From the NCBI GenBank assembly GCA_039908105.1, contig JAMOBI010000038.1, forward strand, positions 1 through 38,576: a DNA stretch of 38,576 nucleotides. Direction: 5' to 3'. This document shows, piece by piece, positions 8,836-16,310 of this stretch. The stretch's first letter is position 1, and every line of letters begins with the position of its first letter. A program made the position numbers and the translations under genes. The notes under the pieces are model-generated. The model ran no database searches and was not told the DNA's origin. It saw only the letters and a list, made by a program, of their open reading frames with translations. Source of the DNA: Magnetaquiglobus sp039908105. Lineage in GTDB: Bacteria; Pseudomonadota; Magnetococcia; Magnetococcales; Magnetaquicoccaceae.

Positions 8836-9468
8836 ATGAACGAATTTTTTCTTTTCCCACGTCTCAACAGCTCCAGAATCGGCTCACTGGTAGCTCTTTT
8901 CATCGGTCTGCTGCTTGGCTTGCACGCGTCGACCATCTGGGCCGAGGATCGCTACGTCGCTGATGAGCAGATCAATCTGCGCCGACAACCCGGTCTGAAC
9001 GCTCCGGTGATTCGTACCCTCAAGGCCGGGGATAAACTGGAGTTTATCGAAAACAACGGTTCCGGATGGGATCATGTGCGGCTGCCTGACGGCAATGATG
9101 GTTGGGTGGCGCATCGTTCCCTCTCCAACAAGATCCCCCCGGAGATCGAACGCAACCAGCTGCGTGCGGAGATCGATGAGTTGCGCGCCAAACTGGTCAA
9201 TCAGGAAAAATTGCAAAACGAACTCAAGCGCATCCAGGATGTATCACGCAACGCCTTGAGAATCGAACAGGAGAACCAGGAACTCGTCACCAAGGCCAAT
9301 CGGCTGGAAAAGGAGCTGAAACAGGCCTCGGATGAAAATCGTATCCTGGAAAAACAGTCCGATACGCTCTTCTTTCTCGCGGGTGCCGGAGTATTGACTG
9401 TCGGATTCATCGCCGGACTGATCATGCGGAAGCGGCGCAAGACCTCCTCCTACGGCAGCCTGGATTGA
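8836..9468 (+). CDS. SH3-domain and coiled-coil membrane-anchored protein (TIGR04211-like)
   Basis: 210 residues with a clear domain order. A signal sequence (1-36, ending IWA-ED) leads into a bacterial SH3 domain (38-98, including NLRRQPG, LKAGDKLEF and DGWVAHRSL). A charged coiled coil follows (103-175), then a single membrane helix (about 178-198) and a basic tail RKRRK. This is the layout of the TIGR04211/YgiM-like family, envelope proteins of unsettled function that probably contact peptidoglycan or periplasmic partners. The epimerase gene begins 10 bases after its stop and is probably cotranscribed. Confidence 0.8.
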   Translation: MNEFFLFPRLNSSRIGSLVALFIGLLLGLHASTIWAEDRYVADEQINLRRQPGLNAPVIRTLKAGDKLEFIENNGSGWDHVRLPDGNDGWVAHRSLSNKIPPEIERNQLRAEIDELRAKLVNQEKLQNELKRIQDVSRNALRIEQENQELVTKANRLEKELKQASDENRILEKQSDTLFFLAGAGVLTVGFIAGLIMRKRRKTSSYGSLD

Positions 9469-9478
9469 GTGGGTCATC

Positions 9479-10555
9479 ATGAATTTCAAGCGCATCCTGA
9501 TTACCGGCGGTGCCGGCTTCGTCGGATCGAACCTGGCCTTGTCCTGCAAACGCGATCTGCCCGATACCGAGGTGATCGCTTTTGATAACTTGAAACGGCG
9601 TGGCGGAGAACTCTCCCTGGAGCGGTTGCGGCAGGGCGGGGTGAAATTTTGTCACGGCGATATTCGCTGTCCCGAGGATCTGGAAGCCATCGAACCGGCG
9701 GATCTGATTTTGGAATGTTCGGCAGAACCCAGTGTTCAGGCCGGATACAGCGGTTCGCCGGCTTATGTGATCCATACCAATCTCTCAGGCACCATCCACT
9801 GCCTGGAGTATGCCCGCAAACAGGGCAGTGCGATAATTTTTTTGTCGACGAGCCGGGTCTATCCAATCGCCGGTCTGCGACAAATCCCGATGAAGGAGGG
9901 GAGCACCCGTCTGGAAGTGGCCGATGGGGCCAGCGGCATCGGTTGGTCACGGGCCGGCATTGACGAGAATTTTCCTCTGGCCGGCAGTCGTTCGATCTAT
10001 GGCACCACGAAACTGGCTTCCGAGCTGCTCATCGAGGAGTATCGGGCCATGTATGATCTCAAGGCAGTCATCAACCGCTGCGGCATCCTGACTGGACCCT
10101 GGCAGATGGGCAAGGTGGATCAGGGGGTGGTTGTACTGTGGATGGCCCACCATTTTTTTGGTCTGCCGTTGGGGTATATCGGCTTCGGCGGCACGGGCAG
10201 ACAGGTGCGAGATCTGTTACATGTAGATGATTTATATGATCTTCTTCGTTTACAAATGTCTGATCTGGAACGTCATTCCGGATCGGTGCGCAATGTCGGA
10301 GGAGGTCATGCGGTGTCGGTCAGTCTTCGGGAATTGACCGAATGGTGCCAGCGCATCACCGGTCGCACGGTGGCGATAACGGCGGATCCGGTGACCCGGG
10401 ATTATGACATTCCCTATTATGTCACCGATCACCTGCGGATTTCGACAGAGACCGGCTGGCAGCCCAAACGGGGGTTGGAACAAACCTTACAAGAGATTCA
10501 CGCCTGGATTACCGCGCATCGGGCGTTGTTGGCGCCGCTGTTTGGTGTTGGGTAA
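9479..10555 (+). CDS. NAD-dependent sugar epimerase/dehydratase (CDP-paratose 2-epimerase-like)
   Basis: 358-residue extended short-chain dehydrogenase. NAD-binding GGAGFVGSNLA is at 10-20, LSTSRVYP at 122-129 gives the Ser/Thr of the catalytic set, and Y174-x-x-x-K178 is in SIYGTTK. The second half carries a GPWQMGKVDQG segment followed by GYIGFGGTGRQVRDLLHVDD, which recalls the CDP-tyvelose/CDP-paratose 2-epimerase group more than UDP-glucose epimerases. It probably modifies a nucleotide sugar for surface polysaccharide. No other sugar genes are nearby, so the substrate is uncertain. It is likely cotranscribed with the SH3-domain gene. Confidence 0.82.
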   Translation: MNFKRILITGGAGFVGSNLALSCKRDLPDTEVIAFDNLKRRGGELSLERLRQGGVKFCHGDIRCPEDLEAIEPADLILECSAEPSVQAGYSGSPAYVIHTNLSGTIHCLEYARKQGSAIIFLSTSRVYPIAGLRQIPMKEGSTRLEVADGASGIGWSRAGIDENFPLAGSRSIYGTTKLASELLIEEYRAMYDLKAVINRCGILTGPWQMGKVDQGVVVLWMAHHFFGLPLGYIGFGGTGRQVRDLLHVDDLYDLLRLQMSDLERHSGSVRNVGGGHAVSVSLRELTEWCQRITGRTVAITADPVTRDYDIPYYVTDHLRISTETGWQPKRGLEQTLQEIHAWITAHRALLAPLFGVG

Positions 10556-10626
10556 CTCTGCAAGACTCCATTGTACCGAAGAACTTTCGTCAATGAAGTG
10601 AACGGTGATGGGGATCTCCTTCCATC

Positions 10627-10756
10627 TAAACCGCGCCCAGTTTGGTATATGTAGTTTTTTCTGGTAAAAAAAGATAGGGTTTTGGAGATTCATCTCCCAA
10701 ACTTTATATTTTTTTCACCAATAAAAACTACACATTCTCAAGCTGGTTGTGGTTTA
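10627..10756. repeat. Modular hairpin repeat, copy R4 (short 130-bp form)
   Basis: Compact copy with both inverted ends (TAAACCGCGCCC at 10627, GGTTGTGGTTTA at 10745-10756) and only the B module (TTGGAGAT-TC-ATCTCCCAA, again changed on both arms). It lies between the convergent epimerase and aroE genes. The last nine aroE codons and its TAG stop fall inside this repeat. Confidence 0.85.
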
Positions 10757-11603
10757 AAGAAGCCACATCTTTTTCTTTTTTTAGTCCCCGACGCACCGCT
10801 GGCACTGGCATGGTCCGACCAGTCCAGATTTCAAAGGCCCTCGCCCCCTGATGAATCAACATGCCCAGACCGTTCTCAATCTGCAAACCCCGCTTACGTG
10901 CCGCTGCCAATAATGGCGTAACCGCTGGGGCATAGACAATATCATAAACCCATGCATCTGCGGGCAAATGGCTCAGATCCGGAACCGGCGCACCCGGAAC
11001 CTCCATGCCCAGACTCGTGGTGTTGATCAACAACCGACAGGCAGGTAAGCTGTTGCACCAGGGAAGCGGCCTGATTGGCTGGCCGGGATAGAGCGCATCG
11101 AATCGTTCTGCCAAATCTTCGGCGCGCTCTTTGGTCCGATTCATCAAAGCAATCCGATTCGCCCCTTCCTGCAACAGACCGGCCAACACTCCGCGTGCCG
11201 CACCTCCGGCTCCCAGCACCAGAATATCCATCCCTTGCAAGGATTCGGAAAAAAGTTCACGCAGATTGGTGATAAAACCGTATCCATCGGTGTTGTAACC
11301 GGTCAGACAACCGGAAGCATCGATCGCCACGGTATTCACCGCTCCAATTGCTTGAGCCATGGGATCGAGTTTATCCATGAGCACGACGAGTTGTTCCTTA
11401 TGCGGGATGGTAGCGTTGAACCCTTCGAACCCCAAGGCTCGCATGCCATGCACCGCTTCAGCCAGATGTTCCGCTCGCACATGAAACGGCGAATAACGAT
11501 AAGCGTGCATACCCAATTCGGTATACGCCAGTTGGTGCATGACGGGTGAAAGAGAGTGGTGAATTGGATCACCAATTACGCCATAGTGATGTATTTTTTC
11601 CAT
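10728..11603 (-). CDS. aroE: Shikimate dehydrogenase
   Basis: Reduces 3-dehydroshikimate to shikimate with NADPH (chorismate pathway). 291 residues. The substrate loop is GDPIHHSLSP (11-20). The catalytic lysine is K69 in NATIPHKE, the aspartate D106 is in YNTDG, and NADP-binding GAGGAARG is at 131-138. NTTSLGM and a C-terminal ENGLGMLIHQGA segment are also present. The last residues (LNHNQLENV) and stop come from repeat R4, so this tail is not ancestral. The ATG is one base from repeat R5, so no independent leader or Shine-Dalgarno exists. It is last in a minus-strand run after the Nif3-like gene and ETF-QO. In other alphaproteobacteria aroE sits near oriC. Confidence 0.94.
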   Translation of the reverse strand: MEKIHHYGVIGDPIHHSLSPVMHQLAYTELGMHAYRYSPFHVRAEHLAEAVHGMRALGFEGFNATIPHKEQLVVLMDKLDPMAQAIGAVNTVAIDASGCLTGYNTDGYGFITNLRELFSESLQGMDILVLGAGGAARGVLAGLLQEGANRIALMNRTKERAEDLAERFDALYPGQPIRPLPWCNSLPACRLLINTTSLGMEVPGAPVPDLSHLPADAWVYDIVYAPAVTPLLAAARKRGLQIENGLGMLIHQGARAFEIWTGRTMPVPAVRRGLKKEKDVASLNHNQLENV

Positions 11604-11604
11604 T

Positions 11605-11828
11605 TAAACCGTATCCGCTTGAAATGTGTCGTTTTTTTCTGGTGAAAAAAAAAGCGGGTCTGGGAGATTCATCTCCCAGGGTTTTGCCTTTGACTTTAGC
11701 GCGCTCTTCCAAAAAAGCATTTTTCGCGCCGCCTTCGCGGGATTCGTTTTTTGCTTTTTGGAAACGAATCTGTGCATCTTGCACACAGCCTTGCGAAAAA
11801 CTACGCATCCCAAAACGGGTGCGGTATA
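11605..11828. repeat. Modular hairpin repeat, copy R5 (full length)
   Basis: Near full-length copy (about 224 bp) filling the whole gap between ETF-QO and aroE. Left end TAAACCGTATCC, B hairpin CTGGGAGAT-TC-ATCTCCCAG (about 11660-11680), a shortened D module, an E hairpin with arms GATTCGTTT/AAACGAATC, and the CATCTTGCACACAGCC segment. Right end is GGGTGCGGTATA. Confidence 0.88.
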
Positions 11829-11838
11829 AAAATTTCTC

Positions 11839-13443
11839 TCACATGGCCCCATAATCCGGGCCACTTCCCCCCTCGGGCGCCGTCCAAACGATGTTGTCCA
11901 ACGGATCCTTGATATCACAGCACTTGCAATGCAGACAGCGTTCGGCATGAATGCGATGGCAAGCCTCGGACACCTCCGGTGGAAAACGGACTTCATACAC
12001 CCCGGCAGGACAAAAACGGCATTCGGGATTGGCAAACCGTTCTCTTCCGACCTTCAAAGGAAGATCCGGATCCTTCAAATACAAATGAACCGGTTGATCG
12101 GCCCGATGATGGATCGCACTTAAATACAAGGCGCTGGAACGGTCAAGGATCCACGGATTTGGTTCCGGAGGCGCGAGCGGCCTGCCGGAAATTCCTGTCT
12201 CTTTAAGGCGTGCGCGATCGGAGAGACGCCAACGCCAAGTCCAGGAAGAGCGCCCCCGACTGAAACGCTCCCAGGCGGCATTGAGCAGACCTGGCCAAAG
12301 ACCGGCACGAAATCCCGGTCGCACGTTGCGTACCTCATAAAGCCGCTGAAACCAGGCCGAAACCCGCAACCGCTCCGGATAGCCCCGCAAACCCCGGGCG
12401 GAAAAATCCTGGCGCTCGAACGCCTCAACCACGCCATCGGCAGCTGTCACACCGGACTGGATGGCGTTGCCAATCCCTTTGAGCCGGGCAGCATCCAGAA
12501 AACCTGCCGCATCCCCCACCAGCAGGCCTCCTGCAAAGGTCAACTGCGGCAATGCCTGCCAACCGCCTTCCACCAGGGTTTTGGCTCCAAAGGCCAACGG
12601 TCGGCCATCATTCAAAAATTCATGAATGCGCGGATGGCTTTTCCAATACTGAAAGGCAACGAACGGATCCATCCAGGGGTCGCGGTAATCCAATCCCACC
12701 ACCCATCCCACAGCCAGCCGATCCGATGCCACCGGATAGATGAATCCGCCGCCGTGCTCCGCGCTGCGCAACGGCCATCCGAGCGTATGCAACACCCTTT
12801 CGGGCGCATGACCTGCGGGAATCTCCCAAAGCTCCTTGAAGCCCAATCCATAACTCTGGGGCGGACGGTCACGCTGCAAGCCCAAATGTTCGATCACCGC
12901 GCCGCTCACATGACCGCGGCATCCTTCGGCCAGAATGGTAATCGGTGCGTGCAGGGTCATGCCCGGCTCGAAACGGGCTCCCGGCTCCCCTTGAGCACCC
13001 CTGCCCTGATCACCGGTACGAATCCCGATCAATCGTTCACCGTCCCACTCCGGATGTGCGGCAGTGAATCCGGGATAGATCTCGACTCCGGCTGTTTCAG
13101 CCAATCCGGCCAGCCAGCGACAAAGGTTTCCCAAACCGAGCGGACGACACCCCCGATGCGACCAACCATTTGGCATTGGCCAGGCATGGCGTCGGGTTAA
13201 ATAGAGTAGCGTTTCGTGTCGGACTTCCGCTCCCAGCGGTGCGGCAGCGATCTCTGAAGCGGTCAACAAAGGGTGCAGATCGTTCGGATCGATCAAGGCG
13301 CCGGAAAGCTGATGTCCTCCGATGCGAGCCGATTTTTCCAGGACCGCGATTTTGAGATCGCGGCACCGTTTGAGTCGCAGTGCGGCGGCCAAGCCAGCTG
13401 GTCCGGCACCGACCACGATGACATCGTAGAAAAGATCGGACAT
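11839..13443 (-). CDS. Electron transfer flavoprotein-ubiquinone oxidoreductase
   Basis: Membrane-associated enzyme that passes electrons from ETF to ubiquinone and so feeds the bc1 complex. 534 residues, close to the family norm. The FAD fold is DVIVVGAGPAGLAAALRL at the N-terminus. A second flavin contact GDAAGFLDAARLKGIGNA lies mid-protein, and the C-terminal 4Fe-4S region contains CRFCPAGVYE and ERCLHCKCCDIKDP. The cysteine set is complete, so it should be active. The ATG is about 4 bases from the end of repeat R6, with no good Shine-Dalgarno beyond the repeat's GGGTGC. No ETF alpha/beta genes are in the window. Confidence 0.93.
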   Translation of the reverse strand: MSDLFYDVIVVGAGPAGLAAALRLKRCRDLKIAVLEKSARIGGHQLSGALIDPNDLHPLLTASEIAAAPLGAEVRHETLLYLTRRHAWPMPNGWSHRGCRPLGLGNLCRWLAGLAETAGVEIYPGFTAAHPEWDGERLIGIRTGDQGRGAQGEPGARFEPGMTLHAPITILAEGCRGHVSGAVIEHLGLQRDRPPQSYGLGFKELWEIPAGHAPERVLHTLGWPLRSAEHGGGFIYPVASDRLAVGWVVGLDYRDPWMDPFVAFQYWKSHPRIHEFLNDGRPLAFGAKTLVEGGWQALPQLTFAGGLLVGDAAGFLDAARLKGIGNAIQSGVTAADGVVEAFERQDFSARGLRGYPERLRVSAWFQRLYEVRNVRPGFRAGLWPGLLNAAWERFSRGRSSWTWRWRLSDRARLKETGISGRPLAPPEPNPWILDRSSALYLSAIHHRADQPVHLYLKDPDLPLKVGRERFANPECRFCPAGVYEVRFPPEVSEACHRIHAERCLHCKCCDIKDPLDNIVWTAPEGGSGPDYGAM

Positions 13444-13447
13444 GTGC

Positions 13448-13625
13448 TAAAATGCACCCAGCTTGAAATATGTAGTTTTTTACTGGTGAAAAAAAGAGAG
13501 GATCTGGGAGATTCATCTCCCAGGGTTTTGCTTTTGACTTGAGCGCGCTGAAGTCAAAGACAAAACCTTGGGGAGTTCGTCCCCAAACCCCTACCGGGGG
13601 CGATAATCGCCCCCGGACCCCCATA
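13448..13625. repeat. Modular hairpin repeat, copy R6 (B module plus G hairpins)
   Basis: Fills the gap between the Nif3-like gene and ETF-QO. The left end is TAAAATGCACCC with the B hairpin at about 13507-13525. The D/E modules are replaced by two G hairpins: TTGGGGA/TCCCCAA (13568-13574, 13580-13586) and CCGGGGGCGA-TAA-TCGCCCCCGG (13594-13616). Confidence 0.85.
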
Positions 13626-13642
13626 ACAATAAAACCCAACAA

Positions 13643-14401
13643 TTAAATCGGATTGGGAATGTCAATAAATTGAAATTCAACACCAAATTGCCTCTCCAAC
13701 AACCCACCAATTGCCTGAACACCGAATTTTTCAGTACGATGATGACCCGCAGCAATCACATGAATTCCCTCTTCTCGCGCGAAATGATAGATCGGCTCGG
13801 ATGGCTCGCCCGTCAAAAACAGATCTGCACCCGCATCCTTGGCCTCTCTCACCAACTCCGGCGCCGCACCCGAACAGACCGCCACCCTTCGGATCCACTC
13901 CGGTCCGAACGGCAAAACCAATGGCTCACCACCGAAAATCTCCCGCACCTGGGCAACAAATCCCTCAATCGTCTCATCTTGTTCACGCTCTCCAATACTG
14001 GAAAGATGGGAACCATGATAAGAGCCGAACGGTGCTGTCGATTTCAAGTTGAGTTTTTTTAATATCATGGCATTATTGCCATATTCGGGATGTTTGTCCA
14101 ATGGCAGGTGATAGGCCATTAACGTCAGGTCGCGCTCCAGCAAAAAAGAGAGCCGCGTCTTTAAATTGCCCTGCACCACACGAGAATCCTTGTTCCAAAA
14201 CATTCCGTGATGTACCAGAATCAAATCTGCCGCTGCTTCATCCGCAGCTCGGAACAGATCCATGCAGGCCGATACCCCGCCAACCACCCGACGCACCCCT
14301 TCACGGCCCCGAATCTGTACTCCGTTGGGGGTGTAATCGGCGATCGAAGCGACTTGCAGGGTTTCGGCCAGAAAACGTTCCATTTCCGTCAGACTGATCA
14401 A
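13643..14401 (-). CDS. Nif3-like dinuclear metal centre protein (YbgI/YqfO family)
   Basis: 252 residues when started at the TTG at 14401, which has a perfect AAGGAG (14415-14410) 8 bases upstream. This gives MISLTEMERFL as the N-terminus, like family members. The longer frame to 14515 would run into the divergent gene at 14436. Metal-binding segments are visible: LILVHHGMFW in the N-terminal part, the YHLPLDKHPEYGNN stretch, and AGHHRTEKFGVQAI near the C-terminus, which supply the His/Glu/Asp ligands. Members form toroidal hexamers. Proposed roles (GTP cyclohydrolase-like, metal-dependent hydrolase) are unsettled. First of a minus-strand run with ETF-QO and aroE. Confidence 0.85.
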   Translation of the reverse strand: MISLTEMERFLAETLQVASIADYTPNGVQIRGREGVRRVVGGVSACMDLFRAADEAAADLILVHHGMFWNKDSRVVQGNLKTRLSFLLERDLTLMAYHLPLDKHPEYGNNAMILKKLNLKSTAPFGSYHGSHLSSIGEREQDETIEGFVAQVREIFGGEPLVLPFGPEWIRRVAVCSGAAPELVREAKDAGADLFLTGEPSEPIYHFAREEGIHVIAAGHHRTEKFGVQAIGGLLERQFGVEFQFIDIPNPI

Positions 14402-14435
14402 CCGTTTGACTCCTTGTTTCATCCGGATTTTTTGA

Positions 14436-15554
14436 ATGTCTCGATCCATGACCAAGAACGAAAACAACTTCACCGTGCTGCATGCCGATCCTGAAGAGCG
14501 GGAACGGATTGTCACGGATTCTTATTGGAACGCACGGGATAAAATCCTCAAGCTGCTTTTGAACTACACGTTGATTGAATCGTTCAAAAAATTTGTGAAA
14601 CGGCAGATGCCCTACCCTTATGTTTCGCGCTCCATGGTGCGTCCACGGGCTGCCACGGCCAGTCGCGAATACACACTGCACAACACCTGTCTGATCACGC
14701 TTTTGGATTCTCCCCTGCCCAGCAATCTGCGCAAACATTTCCGCTGCCGGGAAGGAAATCGCGTTACTCGGGAAAATATCATCGATGTGGCACCCGATCT
14801 GCCCTTTCTGGAAAGTTACAGTGATTCTTATCGGGATTCAAGCCACCCGGCCTTCTTGAATCTATTACGCATGCTTTTGCCTCTGGATTATTCGCTGTTG
14901 ATCCAGAACACCGCCAATCCGGACGATCCGGTCAAAAAGATCGAATTGAGCAATTTTCATGTGCGTATCGAACGGTTGACCGATAACGCCCTGCGTCATC
15001 TGGGCATCCATCTGAACTATCTGGAGCGCTCCCTGCGCGAAAAAGGAGATGTTTTCATTGAAATGCTTGAAAAAAAGCTCTACGAATATTACCACTTCTA
15101 CCACAATGCCGGTGGACGTCGCGCCGCTGCCGTGCATGCGGCACAACTGCTGCTGCGGGAAAAGCTGCCGGGAACCATTCTGGTCGGCTCTCAGCAGGAT
15201 CGACGTCTCACCCTGTTGACCATGCACGGCAAAAATCAACAGACTTCGATTGAACAATTTTTTCTGGTCAAATTAAGCAGTTCCGAAGTCTCGGAACTGC
15301 TTGATCTGGGCAGTGCGCATCATATCGATGTTCAAAAAAACTATTTGATTTCGATCGATGATCAGCACGAAGGGTTGGTGGTGCTCAAGGCGGAATACGA
15401 GCATACCGAAGCCGCCAGACCGATATTGGACAATCAATCCAGGGATACCAATCAAATCCATGAGGATTGGTTGCAATTGACTCGCGAAAGCATTATGCCG
15501 ATCACGCCCAACGAGACCACACGGATCGGATATTCATTCGCCTATCGGGAATAA
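14436..15554 (+). CDS. Conserved-looking hypothetical protein, 372 aa
   Basis: I do not recognise this protein. It is 372 residues, charged, with no signal peptide or membrane helix and no nucleotide-binding loop. The N-terminal third contains an aromatic/basic helix (SFKKFVKRQMPYPYVSRSMV). The middle has a leucine-rich helical part (LRMLLPLDYSLLIQ), then a tyrosine-rich stretch (KKLYEYYHFYHNAGGRRA). The C-terminal half alternates strand and helix. The frame is clean over 1.1 kb with codon use like its neighbours. The start may be 14436 (GGA about 8 bases upstream) or 14448. It diverges from the Nif3-like gene by 34 bases. The stop coincides with the edge of repeat R7, next to the candidate origin. 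Confidence 0.75.
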   Translation: MSRSMTKNENNFTVLHADPEERERIVTDSYWNARDKILKLLLNYTLIESFKKFVKRQMPYPYVSRSMVRPRAATASREYTLHNTCLITLLDSPLPSNLRKHFRCREGNRVTRENIIDVAPDLPFLESYSDSYRDSSHPAFLNLLRMLLPLDYSLLIQNTANPDDPVKKIELSNFHVRIERLTDNALRHLGIHLNYLERSLREKGDVFIEMLEKKLYEYYHFYHNAGGRRAAAVHAAQLLLREKLPGTILVGSQQDRRLTLLTMHGKNQQTSIEQFFLVKLSSSEVSELLDLGSAHHIDVQKNYLISIDDQHEGLVVLKAEYEHTEAARPILDNQSRDTNQIHEDWLQLTRESIMPITPNETTRIGYSFAYRE

Positions 15555-15782
15555 CGTATCGTTTTTACTGGTGAAAAAAAAGAGAGGGTCTGGGAGATTC
15601 ATCTCCCAGGGTTTTGACTTTGACTTTAGCGCGCTCTTTAACAAGAAGCATTTTTCGCGTCTTTTGCGAAAAATGCGCCGCGCGCAGCCTTAGCGGGAGT
15701 CGTTTCCGCTTTTTGGAAACGACTCCCGCATCTTGCACGCGGCCCTGCGGTAAATGACGTTTTTCAAGATGGTTACGATATA
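15552..15782. repeat. Modular hairpin repeat, copy R7 (full internal modules)
   Basis: Starts at the TAA stop of the preceding gene with a shortened left end. B hairpin is at about 15590-15609. D hairpin is GCATTTTTCGC-GTCTTTT-GCGAAAAATGC (about 15648-15676, 7-nt loop). The perfect 15-bp E hairpin has arms 15693-15707 and 15715-15729 (GCGGGAGTCGTTTCC, loop GCTTTTT). Degenerate right end near 15782. Confidence 0.88.
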
Positions 15783-16080
15783 ACAAAATGATTTTGAATT
15801 GAAATTTTTTCAACAGCCGATTGTTGGCAACTTTGTGGATAACCGATGCAAAAAATGGCAAAAACAGACTCACAGCTGTCGAAAACAAATTTTTCGACAG
15901 ATAATCCCCTGAAACATCCTCGGATTATGCCCAGGAGATTTGGAAAAAATGTTTTTTTAAATTAATGGGTTATCCGGATAATCCACAATTCGGGCGGTAC
16001 TCCTTTTATTAGATTTTGATTTATAAAAAAAATCGTTTATAGATCGTAAGCTCGAAACCATTTTTGGAAAGCGTCTTTTT
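15783..16080. other. oriC: Candidate chromosome replication origin (oriC)
   Basis: AT-rich 300-bp gap flanked by inverted repeats R7 and R8 and lying upstream of hemE. A perfect DnaA box (TTATCCACA on the minus strand) is at 15834-15842. One-mismatch boxes are TAATCCACA at 15979-15987 and TTATGCCCA at 15925-15933, and a two-mismatch box TTATCCGGA is at 15970-15978. AT-only stretches that could unwind lie at about 15945-15966 and 16010-16040. The Caulobacter and Rickettsia origins adjoin hemE, and aroE and dnaQ, also near the origin in other alphaproteobacteria, are within 15 kb. Few boxes are perfect and no strand-skew calculation was possible. Confidence 0.5.
15876..15900. promoter_or_regulatory. 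Perfect inverted repeat inside the candidate origin
   Basis: CTGTCGAAAA (15876-15885), a 5-base spacer, then TTTTCGACAG (15891-15900). It could be a protein-binding site or a weak hairpin, lying between the perfect DnaA box and the AT-rich stretch. It is not part of the repeat family. Confidence 0.45.
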
Positions 16081-16082
16081 CT

Positions 16083-16245
16083 TAAAGGCCGCATGCAAGA
16101 TGCGAGCGTTGTTTCCAAAAGGCGGAATCGACGCTCGTGAAGGCGCGCGTTAAAGTCAAAGGCAAAATCCTGGGAGAGGAATCTCCCAATCCCTCTCTTT
16201 TTTTTCACCCGTAAAAACGATACATTCCAAGTCAGGTGCGGTTTA
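16083..16245. repeat. Modular hairpin repeat, copy R8 (inverted relative to R7)
   Basis: Opposite orientation to R7, so the two copies bracket the candidate origin. It carries a decayed E hairpin (16103-16116 and 16124-16137, two mismatches), the AGGCGCGCGTTAAAGTCAAA segment, the B hairpin CTGGGAGA-GGAA-TCTCCCA, and the end GGTGCGGTTTA at 16235-16245. Confidence 0.82.
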
Positions 16246-16310
16246 ACCCTATTTGATTCCAGAAACAAAAATTCAGCAAACAGCCATCAGAGGATTGCAA
16301 AGCAAATTCC

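Noticed and set aside
11569..12035. Open frames made from repeat sequence (also at 15565-15888, 27038-27304, 29828-30178)
   Set aside because: The same peptides recur because the repeat recurs (for example KSKAKPWEMNLPDPL). They have no separate support as proteins.
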